A DNA stretch of 64,000 nt from Melastoma dodecandrum (lineage: Eukaryota > Streptophyta > Magnoliopsida > Myrtales > Melastomataceae): assembly GCA_029817715.1 (NCBI GenBank), contig JARUPY010000249.1, forward strand, positions 62,001 through 126,000, given 5' to 3'. Made by a program: the position numbers and the translations under genes. The notes under the pieces are model-generated. The model saw nothing but the letters and a program-made list of their open reading frames with translations. It was not told the DNA's origin and searched no databases. Of the stretch, positions 47,080-59,559 are shown piece by piece (the stretch's first letter is position 1; every line of letters starts with the position of its first letter).

Positions 47080-48818
47080 ATGGCCAAGTACGGGGAGGGC
47101 GACAACCGTTGGATCGTGGAGGAGCGCCCCGACGGCACCAACGTCCACAACTGGCACTGGGCCGAGACCGACTGCCTCGACTACTCCCGATCCCTCCTCA
47201 CTTCCCTCCTCTCCAACCTCCCCCTCCTCTCCTCCCCTTCCCTCTCCCTCACCTCCACCTACGTCGACCGTGTTGAAGGCGAGGCCTACGTCAACATCCG
47301 CAAGGGCAAGATCATCCCCGGCTACGAGCTCTCCCTCTCTATCTCCTGGAAGGGTTCCGCCCTCGCCCCTGACGGCAGCGAGATCGTCTCTGTTGATGGC
47401 ACTGTCGACATCCCCTACCTTGCCGATGAGAATGCTGATGAGGACCCCGAGGTGAGGATCACTGTCAAGGACGAAGGCGAGGTCGGGAAGAGGTGTCGGG
47501 ATGCGATGGCCAAGGAGGGTAAGAAGATGATCCTGGAGAAGGTTCGGGTTTATGTGGAGAGCATGGCCAAGGGTGGTCCTGTCAAGGACGAGGTCCTGGC
47601 CAAGAAGAAGGCTGGTGGTGGGTCTGTGGCAGCCCCAGCAGTTGCTGCTGAGGCTTCCGGCAAGAGTGGCGCTTCAGGGGATGTGAAGAAGGAGGAGAAG
47701 GCGAAGAAGATGGAGCAGAAGGGCGGTTCGGAAGGGAGGAAGACGATCAAGTTATCAGAGAAGTTCAGTTGCCGGGCGAGGGATTTGTGGGAGATCATGA
47801 TGGACGAGAGTAGGTGGAAGGGTATTACTCAGAGCAACGCCAGGATTAGCCGGGAAGTCGGGGGGGAGATCATGGTGTTCGATGGCTCTGTTACAGGCAG
47901 TAATGTGGAGTTGCAGGAAGGGAAGCTGATCGTGCAGAAGTGGAGGTTTGGCAGCTGGCCGGATGGGATTGTGTCGACGGTACGGCAGATCAAAATCGAG
48001 TAATTGTCTTATATGTTGATTTTGTTGGAATTTGAGTGCATTGATTGCTGTTTACCTGTGTTTGTTTGTGCTTTCATCCAGGTGAAGCTCGTATTCGAGG
48101 AGCCTGAACCTGGGGTCACTGTTGTCAGGCTTACTCATTCAGACATTCCCGAGGAGGACAGGTAATGGACTGACTCCAATGTCCGCTATGTTCGTTTTGT
48201 GGTATTGCATTTGCATATTGTAGTATGTTTGCTATCCTGTTAAAAATGGGATTAGGCATTGGTTTACAGTGACAATGGTTGCTTATTAGGATCTTATCTA
48301 TGCTTGCTAGAATTAGGATGTGTTGTCGATAGCTGGATTTGCTGGTCCTAACAAATTGGTGAAGCTGGACAAAGTACGGGCTTCACTATGCAAGTGCGAG
48401 TGTTTTGTGTGCACACCAATTAAGTCATCGATGATGGGTGCTCTTGCTATTACCCATAAAAAATTACTGGATGAATTACTTATCGAAAGAACAATTACTG
48501 GATGAATTACTTATCAAAAAAACAATTACTGGATTGAATTACTTGTCGAAAAAACAATTACTGGATGAATTACTTATCGAAAATACAATTGCTGGACGAA
48601 TTACTTATAAAAAAAAAATCTGCTGGATGAATTGCTTCTCGAAAAAATTTTACTGGATTAATTTGAGAAGGGAAGGTTCCCCAATTGCTAAAAATGTTTG
48701 CCTGTTGCCTGTCTCTCAATGCAGATATGGCAATGCTACTGTGGCGGAGAACACGGAGAGGGGCTGGAGAGACTTGATCTTCCACAGGATCCGAGCGGTC
48801 TTCGGTTTCGGAATATAG
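47080..48818 (+). CDS. AHA1: Activator of Hsp90 ATPase (AHA1-type co-chaperone)
   Basis: Cytosolic co-chaperone that binds Hsp90 and stimulates its ATPase cycle. Three exons: 47080-47979, 48082-48161, 48725-48818. Phases are consistent and total 1074 bases, or 357 residues, as in plant AHA1. The N-terminal Aha1_N domain (about residues 10-160) has NRWIVEERPDGTNVHNWHW at the start and GYELSLSISWKG. A charged, Ala/Gly/Lys-rich linker follows (about 165-220). The C-terminal AHSA1/START-like domain has LSEKFSCRARDLWEIMMD, GSVTGSNVELQEGKLIVQKW, FEEPEPGVTVV, PEEDRYGNATVAENTERGW and the terminal AVFGFGI. Exon 1 is very GC-rich. Intron 2 holds a minisatellite. If exon 1 is not spliced at 47979, a short read-through ends at 48003. 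It looks functional. Confidence 0.95.
48458..48670. repeat. Minisatellite of about 31 bp in AHA1 intron 2
   Basis: About 6.7 head-to-tail copies of a unit built on ACAATTACTGGATGAATTAC followed by TTATCGAAAAA. Central copies are most alike and the last ones diverge. It lies wholly inside the 563-base intron between 48161 and 48725 and ends about 55 bases before the acceptor. Confidence 0.9.
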
Positions 48819-51800
48819 TGACGGTTGAATGCTCCATTTCTATTTGGGTCTTAACTGTAGCATTACTCAGTCACAGTGATCACGCCGTCCTCTCCTGCAT
48901 AATCAATCATTTTATTATGGAACAGCAGTCATTGTTCACGAATGGACCACCTGTGTTTCCTTTGCTGTCGGCTTGTTTCTGGATCTGAGATGTTTTATTA
49001 TCAGTTCACTGGACAAGCTACTAATCTGCTATTTTACCCATCTTTCTTTGTTTACAGAAATTTAAATGCTCACATTAGCTCGGTGTGCTTAGTGTTTCCA
49101 TTGCTGAGCAGGACTAAGGAAAAATGTTTTTAAGTGTACATGGCGTACAACACTGATTCTTACCCTTACGAGGTTCCCTCTCATTTAATGATAACCTAGA
49201 TATTGTTTGGGTCTGAGCACTATAATTCCAGAGTCACTGGAGAGAGTTCATCTGAGCAGTATCTTGATGGTCCGGCCAGGCCATGGCCCGATGTGGCCAG
49301 ATTTCGCCACGCCTTAAAGTGGGTTCAAGCTCATTCTTTGCAACCACACCTGTAATGGAAACAACGAATTAGATGGTTTGTACTCTTAGCCCAGGCATCG
49401 TCATCACATTCTGCAGTTGTTTGGTGCCAAGACTTTGGAACCGCAGCCGATGCTCTTATGGATGTTGTAGTTGGTGGTCCTTTGTTCAATGCTGCTAGGT
49501 CAAAATCTACTTACTGGAAGAGGGGGGGGAGGGGGAAAGGACGGGCATAACCAATCGAAACTATATATGATCTTTATCAATATTCTTAAGTTCCACTATA
49601 AGAAGAAAGAATTAAGAACGCTAATTTTATAATAAGCTTTGATCTTGTTCAAAATCCCAGCTAATCATTACATGAAATGGCATCATTGTTTTAAGCCTGG
49701 GTGCATTTAGAAAGGCATATGTCAAATACAGGAGCCTCTTGAGGGTTTTGAAAATTTTAGCGAAGATGTTCGTCTAGATTTTTTACATGTTCAATATGAG
49801 ACTGTGTGTATATGGTGGACACGATAAGAGGACAGTGATATTTTTAGTTCAAAACTAGCCAATGGAGAGAACTTCAAAACGAACGTATATTCGATTGTCG
49901 GGGTACAAATTTCTCGCTTTTACTACCTACCATTTCTTTAGTTTTAAATATATAGTTTAAACAACTTTGTGAAATGTAAGTTTGCTTGTGCTTTGGTTCA
50001 AGCAAAGTTATGTGCATGATTTTACCGACTTTGTGGGAAGATGGGTCACAATAAGAGGATTTACAACCGACATCACAGGAATCTACTACCTGAGGTAGTA
50101 AGCAATAAGACTTAGGCCCAAGAGGCTGTTACTTCACCTCCCCCCATAATCAAGCAAGTCTCAAGCATCATCCTGTTGAAAGAAATAAAGAAAGAAAGAC
50201 TTGAACTGGTCATGGAGGCTCCACTTTTTGAATGTTATGTGTATAGTTTGGGAAGAACACTTTGAATGTATGATTGGACATGTTTCTGTAGCTACTTTCT
50301 GGGTAGGTTATGGACTTTTTCTTTTTTTTGACATTCTGCTGCGCCCGCGCCCTTTTTCAAGATAAAATGTGTTTAATGCTAGTGATGATCATATCATTTC
50401 CGATTCCAACAGCACATTACCTGGCATCCAAATATCACAAAGTCATCCGAAGAACACAAGTACATCATAAATCCATATTACTTGACACACTTCTAAAAAT
50501 TCTAACAAAAAATTTGTATTCATACCTTCATTTTCTCTATCATCACTTTGTTGGCTTTATGCTCATGTAGTTGTGTTTTTTTTTTATCCTTTCCAAAATT
50601 CTCTTCGAGCTTTGTAATGTAATCCGATGTAATTTTGCCCTCTCTTATGGATCACATTAATCTTCTCCAACATTTTATTCGAATGAATAAGCTCCGGGAT
50701 AACCACCATCTTTCCAAATGTGAAATCATAATATAACCAATCGAAATATTTATAATCGTTTTTATTTTAAGACCAACACCAATAAATAGTCAAGCCAAAA
50801 AATCCATTCAACTCCAAGGTTAAAGTTACTCAAAGTTTCATTACAATTCAACTCATAAGTCCACAAAAAAAGACACCAAACACTATTTCCTAACTACCAC
50901 GTCGAACAATGCCGAAATCGACAACTATGATTCTTCTTATTTCACAATGTGTACAATGCCACCATCATGCCATGCCTGCATAACTGCTCATCCATGCTCA
51001 AAATCATCCAGCCACTAATCATTTCATTGCTTTCACTTTCACTCGTACTCACTAGAACAAACTTACCTTCACTTTTCCGAATGATTTACGATTTAGGGCT
51101 TCCAACTTTGACTTGGGAAAGAACCTCATTTTTTAAAGTCCGATTCAGACTTGAAATTTTATCATACATTACATTTATGATCAGCGTTCGCAACCATTAG
51201 AGTTCGCAACCATTAGAGCCACGTAGATTCATTCCCTATTTCCGTCCAGCTTTGGCAAACGAACTGTAGTGAAACGTAAGTCGATAATATTGATCGTATA
51301 AGAAAGCAATAGTGTCGAGCCACCAGATACAAACAGTCATGACAAAGACAACATTTTGTTAAGGGAACACCGTAGCAACGACCAGATAGATACTTTCTTA
51401 CGGCCAGAGTGTAAACGGGGTCGTGGCCCAGGAGGGCAGTGATAATGAATTAGAAAAGGAAAAGGAAAAGAAACATGGATGCACCACGCACCACTATCCT
51501 GTTGAAATAGAATGGAAAATGACACAGAATGTAACAACATCATCCGCTACATATACTACAACACAAACATGATTAGTCATCTAATATTACAGACAGCACC
51601 AGGCCAAAGTTGTAACAATGTGACCAGACCATCTCGGTCCACCACGTGGAAGATGAGGATTTCTTTCTTATCAGGTAAATGACATCAACCAACTCCCCAT
51701 GTTACACATGGGGGCCAATTCTGGCCTGATAATATGACTGAGCCCCCATGATTAACTGGTGATGCCACTGCGAGAAACCATGAGCACATACATGGCAAAA

Positions 51801-52634
51801 GCAAAGTGGGGAGAAGAAAGCTTGTCATTACAGAGAGAGTAATAATCTTTGAGACTTTCATCCCATAAATATATGGAGAGTGGGGTGGGGGTGGGGGAGA
51901 GAGAGAGATGAATATAAGCTTTGGAGGATAACCCAATCGATCATTTGCTTGGCAGAAGTAAATAAAGCCGACAAGAAGTTAAACGCATTCCGCAGCTTGG
52001 TCTGGCAAATGCTCCAATCTCCCTACAGAGAAATATCCAATTGAAACATAAAAAAGGGACAGAGCAACTCATTCTACAGAGATATAATAAATATTTGGAA
52101 GTAGAAGCGACTGGAAACATGGTTGAACATGTGGTCACCAGAGGGTTAGTCGCCAGTGAGTATGTACTTGGGTCGGACATATATGAATTAACATGCAACT
52201 GTGCATGCAGAGGTTATAGCAAGGTCACAAGAATCCAGCACCACTGGCATTTGAAAATGTGAACAAATACAACACCTAAAATCTGGCATTTGTCGATTCT
52301 TCGCTCATGCGAACAACTGCTCTATCAAAGACCTAGGTCACACATTCTTCATTGGAACCCCAACTAAAGGAAACTAATGCCTATCATCGCAATTATATAT
52401 AAGAAGTCCGTCTATGTCGGGAGAAACAATATCTGAACTCAAGGCTTTGGTGAAGCAGATAATTGCAACAGCCAAGAAAGAGGATATACTATCAACAATG
52501 AGAAAACATAGATATAGCTCGATTTACATCGGTTAAAGAATGATTATCTTCTAATTCCTGGTTGAATATGGAAAATTATTACAGGAAAGAACACTAAACT
52601 ATCAAAGTATTAGAAGAAGATACACATACATGCC
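48819..52634. other. Long intergenic region, nothing recognised
   Basis: Begins with the AHA1 3' UTR and ends with the RING gene 3' UTR. In between I see only AT-rich sequence, a G-run near 49520-49540, a GT/GA-rich simple stretch at 51880-51910 and short unrelated frames. A decayed transposon is possible but no motif supports it. Confidence 0.4.
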
Positions 52635-53951
52635 TCAGTTCAATCTCCTCCTTCTGGGCGGGCGAGAATCCCCACTATCGATATCAGAGGCCCTGGAACT
52701 GACATCAGCCATTCGCCTGGAACTAGAAGTTGATAAGGATACCATGGAATCGATCTCGAAGGCAGCATCGATCTGACTCTCCGAGTTTATAACAGCTGCA
52801 ATGCTCGAGAAAGACTCCCTATCATCGCCAGGAGGATGGTGCTCGCGAGTTCTCCCTGAATGAGTCTGAAGATACTCGAGTATCCTCTCAGCAGAACCGA
52901 TTGCGGAAGAAAGAGATGAAACTGCATCAGTTCTGGGAGCATGAGACCTCCTAAGTAGAAGCGGGTGGAGCTGATGAGCTTCCCCCACCTCATGGGTGGC
53001 ATTCCCACTCTGTGTCAGATCAACTACCTCATGTGTTGGTGGTGCACTAGAAATTTGCTCCCGACGCATACGAGCAGCTAGCAACCTATCAATTAGGGAG
53101 GCTGTTCTTGCAGCATTTTCACGAAAATCATGGGACAAATGATCGATTCTCGCAGCATTCCTCTCTGCTATTACATGAATATCATTGGTCTCCAATGACT
53201 GAACCAAGTCCCTTGTTAGGTCAAATCTACTCCTTATATGCCTAATCAATTCTTCAAATGGAACATTAAAGGCAGTTCTATGGAGGGTTTGTCTCAAGCT
53301 CTCAATTCTATGTGCCTGGGGTCGGAGAGGGATATCATCATATGTATCCTCCCCATCCTTAGGTTTGCCATTCCCACGGCCATATATAGGGGTCACATTC
53401 TTAACTGTGACCTCTCCTTTGCAAACAGGACACTCCTTCACATCCACACTGACATGCAGCCACCGGTACAAGCATGACCAACAGAACAAATGGCCACAAC
53501 ATGATACAACTGGGTCCTTAGCCAAATCAAAGCATATGTTACAATCAAAGAAGCTCCCATCATTCTCGTTAGCCTTCACGGCAACATCATTCCCATCGGA
53601 CCCTCCATCCTCCAAATTCACGGCTATATTCTCGCAAGCTTTCTGCAACTCGTCGGTCCTTCCCTCCTGTCCTACACTACCTTCCCCAGTTTGCAACACC
53701 GCCCCCTCCCGGGTGCTCACCATAAACTCTCTCAACTCCATTGAAACATGCCTTCTCTCAGGAGAAATCGGGATCCTTCGCCATCTCCTCTGGCGTGCCC
53801 TCAGCCTAGCAACATCCCTAAGCCTGCGGTAAGGCTCCTCGATCCATTGATCCAAGTTTAAAGCCACGCTAGGCACAGATTCCACCTCGGGGTCAGGTGT
53901 AGGATGCAGATTCAGGTCAAGGTTCATTGAACTAGTATTCTCCTCAGCCAT
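52635..53951 (-). CDS. RING-type (C3HC4) E3 ubiquitin ligase, MUSE1/MUSE2-like
   Basis: Probable ubiquitin ligase, single-exon coding sequence of 438 residues. The start at 53951 (MAEENTSSMNLDLNL) is preferred over the upstream in-frame ATG at 54008, because the family begins with this MNLDLNL segment. The C3HC4 RING at about residues 135-180 is complete: CNICFDLAKDPVVSCCGHLF, then CWSCLYRWL and CPVC. It is followed by TPIYGRG, as in RMA/RNF185-related proteins. The C-terminal half is Ser/Arg-rich, with VPFEELIRHIRSRF and AARIDHLSHDFRE helices, and ends SRPPRRRRLN; no transmembrane anchor is seen, unlike RMA/RNF5 proteins. The length and N-terminus resemble Arabidopsis MUSE1/MUSE2, which affect turnover of immune receptor regulation; that orthology is an inference. 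Confidence 0.88.
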   Translation of the reverse strand: MAEENTSSMNLDLNLHPTPDPEVESVPSVALNLDQWIEEPYRRLRDVARLRARQRRWRRIPISPERRHVSMELREFMVSTREGAVLQTGEGSVGQEGRTDELQKACENIAVNLEDGGSDGNDVAVKANENDGSFFDCNICFDLAKDPVVSCCGHLFCWSCLYRWLHVSVDVKECPVCKGEVTVKNVTPIYGRGNGKPKDGEDTYDDIPLRPQAHRIESLRQTLHRTAFNVPFEELIRHIRSRFDLTRDLVQSLETNDIHVIAERNAARIDHLSHDFRENAARTASLIDRLLAARMRREQISSAPPTHEVVDLTQSGNATHEVGEAHQLHPLLLRRSHAPRTDAVSSLSSAIGSAERILEYLQTHSGRTREHHPPGDDRESFSSIAAVINSESQIDAAFEIDSMVSLSTSSSRRMADVSSRASDIDSGDSRPPRRRRLN

Positions 53952-54829
53952 CGCGAACCGGAAGTTAAAAAAAAAAATCTTGTTCGGCAACAAATCCGCA
54001 ACACCCAAGTCAGAAAAATGGCGTAGCCATCCAAACTAAGATCGACTGGCCCCTGAAAGCTCCAATTAACCGTTCATCCCGGCCACACAAACCCAAATTT
54101 AGGAATAATACCCAACAGAACAAGACCATTTGGCCTGGAAGTTCCTTCCGAACCAAATCCAACACAGGGAATCAGCTCCAAACGACAAGATCTTTACGGC
54201 TCAAACGGCTAGAGAACCACGGGGGGCAACGAAACCCTAATCAGAAACAAGGAGGATCAGGGATCTGTCCTTACAAATTGCCCCACCAAAAAATGGGGAA
54301 AATGGGGATGGGGGTCTCCCATGGAAGCCCAGTTGGAAGGGGCGGGGAGTTGGATCTGTTCCCCAAACAGAAGAGAAGGATTACTGCAGCGTAAACAGGA
54401 GAGGTTGTCCCCCTCTCCCCCTTCTGGACAGATAGACGGAAAACACACAGCAAGAGAGATAAATGATAGGAGGCAGGTAAAAGGAAATGATCATGAGCCT
54501 ACACGTGTCCCCTCCAACACGAACAGATTTTAATGCGAATGATTTCGTTAGAGTTCAATTTTAATAGTTTCTTTCAATTTAATTTAAATTTTGTAAAATC
54601 TCTAGCTACTCAAAAACCTTGTCATGATCAGAATTCCTACTCGATCAGCAACTCATCATAATCACTCCCCGACCTCAACATCATACTTCGAGTCCGACCC
54701 AACCCTCGACCTCCAACGCCACTCACCCCCGACTATCATCTTACTTCGGGCACGATTCACCGCTTACCTCCAACGCCACTCACTCTCGACTTTAACCCAA
54801 TTGTTGACTTATAACCCCCGACGTCCAAT
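53952..54829. other. 5' flank of the RING gene and spacer
   Basis: GC-rich to about 54470, probably 5' UTR and promoter of the minus-strand RING gene. It then becomes C-rich simple-like sequence with repeated CCAACGCCACTCA words (54712-54785). Confidence 0.4.
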
Positions 54830-55465
54830 TAGGGTAAGCATAGGTTCCGGGTAAAATCGGGAACCGACCATAATCGGTATTATAGGGTCGGTGTTAGTAT
54901 AGGTTCTCAAATAAATCGGGTAGATTTTATATTCTACATTTTTCAAAACCGGAAGTACCAAATACGGTTTCATCACCTCGGAACCATAGTATCTTTATAT
55001 AATCTATATTCTCAATTTATTTAAATAATTTTTATTTTAAAAATTTAAATATCTCTTATTTATATTTAGCATCTTTTGTGCATAGTGGTATGGTGGTTGA
55101 CAAGTCTCTATTTACGTACATCCAAACCTGCCATCCCCTTGCCCTCTTCACCAGGCTTTGGCCACCCACCATCCCTTGACCACTTCATCAGGTCTTGACC
55201 AATTCGCTTGAGTATTTTTTAAATTGATTAGAGTAATGCTTGACGGTTTTTTAGATTGCTTGAAGTAATGTGGTTGATTTAATGTGGAAGTGTTCCATAA
55301 GAACATGGAATCGAAACCGGTACCAGAACCAGCGACTTGGTTATTGGGTGGTTTTTTGAGCCATATGGTAGGTTCTAGGTTCCAAAAATAAAGAACCGGC
55401 CATTACAGGGTAGGTTCCAAGTTCCACGTCCGGAACTCACCCACCTTGGAACATGCTCACCCCTA
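54830..55465. mobile_element. hAT-type MITE with perfect 8-bp target duplication
   Basis: Starts TAGGGTAAGCATAGGTTCC and ends with the inverse GGAACATGCTCACCCCTA. The perfect duplication CGTCCAAT flanks it (54822-54829 and 55466-55473). GGTTCC/GGAACC words are common in both subterminal regions. No coding. Its right-end 130 bases recur at 59560-59725. Confidence 0.85.
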
Positions 55466-55999
55466 CGTCCAATCATCAACCCCCAGTCCCCCAGACTACC
55501 AAACGGTGACCTCAAATCCACCGTCCCCAATTTCTGGTTCTAGCATGCTCTTCTTTCATTTAAGGTATGAAATTATATATTTTTTAAGTTGATTGATGTT
55601 ATTGTAGGTTCATTTCTATGTCTGTTATTTGCATATGTTTGAGTTGTTGTTGTTGTTACAGTTGTTTTGCTTTAGAAATGGAAGGATGCGATAATCTTGT
55701 TTTCCATGTTGTGGTAAATTTCACCTTATCGGCAAGGTCTGCCATGTTGGTGGTAAGACGATCAAATTTGACAATATTAACATGGATAAGATATGGTATT
55801 CACAATCAAGCGTTTAGAGATATAGTGTGCATACGAGTCTAGCATGATGTGATTCGTAAAACCAGGCAGGAGTTTAGCTAAGGGTCTGATAGAGAATTTA
55901 ACATATGTGTAAGTGAGTGAGTTGGTTTTTTTGTTATTAGAGGCTAAGTGCATTGATATTATATTAAAGGAGATGAAATATATGAAGGTGATCCTAAAT
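55466..55999. other. Spacer between MITE and MULE remnant
   Basis: AT-rich; no supported gene. It may be the 5' part of the MULE remnant. Confidence 0.35.
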
Positions 56000-57270
56000 A
56001 CAATGAGGATGATAGGGTAGAGGATGAGGACGATGAATCTGTTGAACATGTTGGTGATGATGAATTGAATGAAGTAAACATGTATAATGCAAAAGTTATG
56101 GAATATGATTATGTCGAATATGAGGTTGAACTTCTTATAGAAGATGACACTGATGATGATAGTCATTTCTAATTCCGTGGAAAAAACTTATGACCTCGAT
56201 TGAGATCATAAGAGCCTGAATTTAAGGTAGTGTTAAGATTTGATACCGTATAATAATTTAAAGAGTCTATTCAAGATTATTGAATTTTAAATGGAGTAAA
56301 TTTGGGTTGAGCTAGAGTTGAACCTAGAAGAATGGAAGTAGTATGTGCGGAAGGATGCCCTTGGCGAGTATATGCTAGCTGGCTATAAAGAGATTTGATG
56401 GTTGCTGTGAAGCATGTCATTTAAAGCATAGATGCAATCTCTCTTTGAAAAATAGATAAGTAACCGTGAAATGGCTCGCTCACGAGTTTATTAGAATGAA
56501 CAGACCGCTTGATACTATGAGAGCGAGTGATGTCATTTTAGATTTGATGGAAAAGCATTCTGTAAATTTTCATAATTGTAATTGATCTTATGATTCACAT
56601 GGATTGATATATGCTGTTGTTATTTAGCACCATTGGCGGAACATAGAAATTGAGCAAGGCATGTTAATGTCAATTAAAAAATCAATCATCGAGGACAACT
56701 GTTGAAAAAAAGTTTTTGGAGTGTTGTTAAAAACACTCATGTGGTTGCCTAGAACAAGGCATTGAACAACATGTGATTATTGTCTCCATAAGTAGCTATA
56801 GACCTTATCAAACAAGGTCCTGAACATTTTTGCAAGGTAACTTTTTCTACATCTTGATAACTTAAAAGTCAAGAACATTTGATGTGTTAGGCAGTGAAGT
56901 CAATCGGATTGTAAACCTTATGAACTCTATACGTTTTGTTTGATGTACAAGTGTATTTTGATCGGAGGAGAGTGATAAGACTAACCTATGTGAGACTTTT
57001 AACAGTTATATTGCATTAGCTAGGACAAAATATATTGTGGACATATTGGATTAGGCTAGATCTTCATTAATGGAGAGAATTACCATAAGTACCGATTATT
57101 TGAGGTTAGAGAAGATGATATTTATCTAGAAATTAGGAAGAAGATTGAGAAATTGAAAGCTAGTGATGGTTTATGGGTTCCTAAACCATCAATTGGTTAA
57201 AATTTTGAGGTTATTCGTAGGCAAGGGAAGTTTGTAGTGGATTTGCAAGCATCTACATGTTGTTGTAGGT
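56000..57270 (+). mobile_element. Decayed MuDR-like (MULE) transposase gene
   Basis: Broken plus-strand frames. An acidic stretch (GDDELNEVNMYN and similar) is followed near 56225-56400 by FDTV...F.ESIQDY, LNGVNL, EPRRMEVVCAEGCPWRVYAS, which is the plant MuDR/PMD domain with its C..CPW core. Then come LKHRC-like and KWLAHEF/FIRMNRPL-like pieces. At 57200-57270 GKFVVDLQASTCCCR marks the SWIM finger. Many stops; inactive. The SWIM part is cut at about 57271 by another repeat. Confidence 0.65.
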
Positions 57271-57272
57271 AG

Positions 57273-57480
57273 GGATGGCAAAACGGGTAAACGGATCGGG
57301 CTCGTGTCCAGACACGTTAAGACACAACACGAAATACGTCGATCCAAACACGATCCTTTAAAGCTTTCGTGTTATCAAAGTAGATACAAACACGAACCGT
57401 TTTATAACGGGTAGCCATGAAATGACCCATTAGATACGAAATAATTTAATATAAACTGATATAATATTCGAATTACGTAA
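57273..57480 (+). mobile_element. Left end of a probable hAT-type repeat
   Basis: Starts TAGGGATGGCAAAACGGGTA right after the broken MULE SWIM segment and continues with GTGTCC/CACGTT-rich sequence of the kind seen at termini of plant hAT MITEs. I found no matching right end (an inverted CCCGTTTTGCCATCCCTA-like word) downstream, so its extent and TSD are unknown. Confidence 0.4.
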
Positions 57481-59559
57481 TAATTCAACCAACAAAAAAC
57501 TAAAATAAATAACTTCATCTAAATTTTCCTCAAACTAATTATAACCTTGCAAATCATGGTATCGTAACTTTGCTAGCTACTTTTGTGAAATCACCGGATA
57601 ATGATCCTTTTCGGTGGAGACTAGTTTATTTTAGCCTGTTGACTCTACATCATAGCCCGAATCTAGGTTGATCACCCTTGTTGACTTGAGTAAGTTAGTT
57701 CCTAGTAGACTTGATGTAGGTTCGCCCCTTCTCGATAGATATATCGGCAGTCTACATCCCTTATTACTTTTTTGTAGACTCTTCATGGGTATATCTACCT
57801 AATAATAGGTTCATTTCCTAATGGAATTTCAATGAGCATTAAGATCTTACTATGCCCCCGCTTTATCTATTGCCTGAGATTTTTTATGTATTAACAGTGT
57901 GTGGTTTTGTATTTTTTGGTATCCGGCACGTGCGACGGGATAAGAGGAAAAGGTTATCAATGAACAACGTTGTTGATGGCAAAAAGAATAAGGTGGAGAA
58001 GAAGACCGAGAAATAACTCTGGGAGGAGGGAAGGTAGAGGAGGAGAAGTTGTTGGAGGCACAAGACAACTGTTATTGTGGTGTCCGGGTGCAGTTGGATG
58101 AACGGGAGATGGTGGAGATGTTGGCAACAAACGTGTGTGGGCTTCTCGCTATGCGAGCATCACTTCGGTGCCAGGTTACGAAGTACGAAATGTATTTACA
58201 TTAGTTCTTTGGTCAGTGGGACAGAAGCCTCTGGGAAAGGGGATGAGAAGCAGGAAGCATTACATCATCCAACTGACAAGTGATCCCAGACCAATTTTGC
58301 CCTTGAGCTTGAAGGAAGGGGGTGCCATCATGTATTATAATGAAGTAGAAGACAACAAAGAGGATGATTCCATTGTAAAGGGGAAGAGGAGAAAATGAGA
58401 TTAATGAGCAGCTTGCTCGGACTAGCTCCGAATCATGGCGACGACACTATGGTCACCACGACCATCTCTTTTTAGATGATCATCAGACATTAATGGACAC
58501 ATTTGTCTTATTCAACGGCTGTATCAAATCTCTTGTCAAGTTTCATCGACGCAGACATCTAATTCGATGGATGCATCTATCGCTTGTCTGATCTCATGAC
58601 CGCATTTAATGGATGTGTCTGTATCTGTTCTATTCAACTATCAGCTTTTTTCGAACATTCTACTACTCCAACAAATCCATGGGTGTGTTCTATATCAATA
58701 TTTACAAGAAGATAGTTTGCTTTAAGTTTAGAAATGTTTTTAATTGAACTAATCGAGAAACAAGGTTCTCAACATAAACTTACCCATTTTGAATCCAATC
58801 AATATTCTCCAAAATTAAATTGTTCCATTAATAATCAATCATTGGCAATTTGGTCAAACTATTTCAAATGTCAAAACTGGATTTACATATGCGCGCCTGG
58901 AAGGATTTTATTTACAAATATTCACCAAAATCGTGTTCCAATTTACAAATGTTCTTTCCAATACAAGTACGGTTACAGGTTCTACCCCCGGAACTAACCC
59001 GGAGAATCTGAAACCTAACCTAAATTTTACCCAACCCAACACAACCCAATAACCTACCCTAAATCTTACCCAACCCAATAACCTAACTTAAAATTTACCC
59101 TACCCCAAACAATTGTCCCGGTTCCTTACCTTTCTGTTCCCAGTCTCTCCCCCCTTTTCACAACAACGTCTTCATCAAACGGTTCCAGGGGTTATGGTTT
59201 CTTACGGTAAGTCAGCTCCTAATATGCTTTTTCCCTTCTTCCCCGCTTTGCCTTGTCAATTTTTATTTACAATTCTTTTTGGATTATGATTTTTTGGAGG
59301 ATTTTAGGGATGGGTTAGGTTGATTGAGCCGTGGGTGATGGGAATATTTTCTTAAAAGTTCTTTTTGGCTGAACATAGCCGGTCAGGGGGTGATTCTGTG
59401 GGGTTTGGATTTTGATTTTGATGTGATTTGAGGCGTTGGCGCTTTGGATCATCTGTTTGGGTGTCTTAATCAGAATCAAAACATGAACCGCTCATAGCGC
59501 GACGCCGTTGACCGAACCAGAATTGAAACTCAGAGGGCGACGCCGCTAACGAAACCGAA
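57481..59559. other. Intergenic region, mostly unrecognised
   Basis: A purine-rich segment at 57930-58400 has overlapping open frames but no recognised protein. 58990-59110 contains repeated CCCAACCCAA/ACCTAACCTA words. A short ATGGTTTCTTACG followed by GTAAGT at 59191 could be a relic first exon, but nothing downstream supports it. Confidence 0.35.

Noticed and set aside
50310..51200. Short hydrophobic open frames in the AHA1-RING intergenic region
   Set aside because: AT-rich sequence gives chance hydrophobic frames; no domain, no conserved start.
57930..58400. Purine-rich segment with an 87-codon open frame
   Set aside because: No family resemblance and no start or splice context; not enough to call a gene.
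59191..59210. ATG followed by five codons and a GTAAGT donor, like a tiny first exon
   Set aside because: No downstream exon could be identified, and the region is near a truncated MITE.
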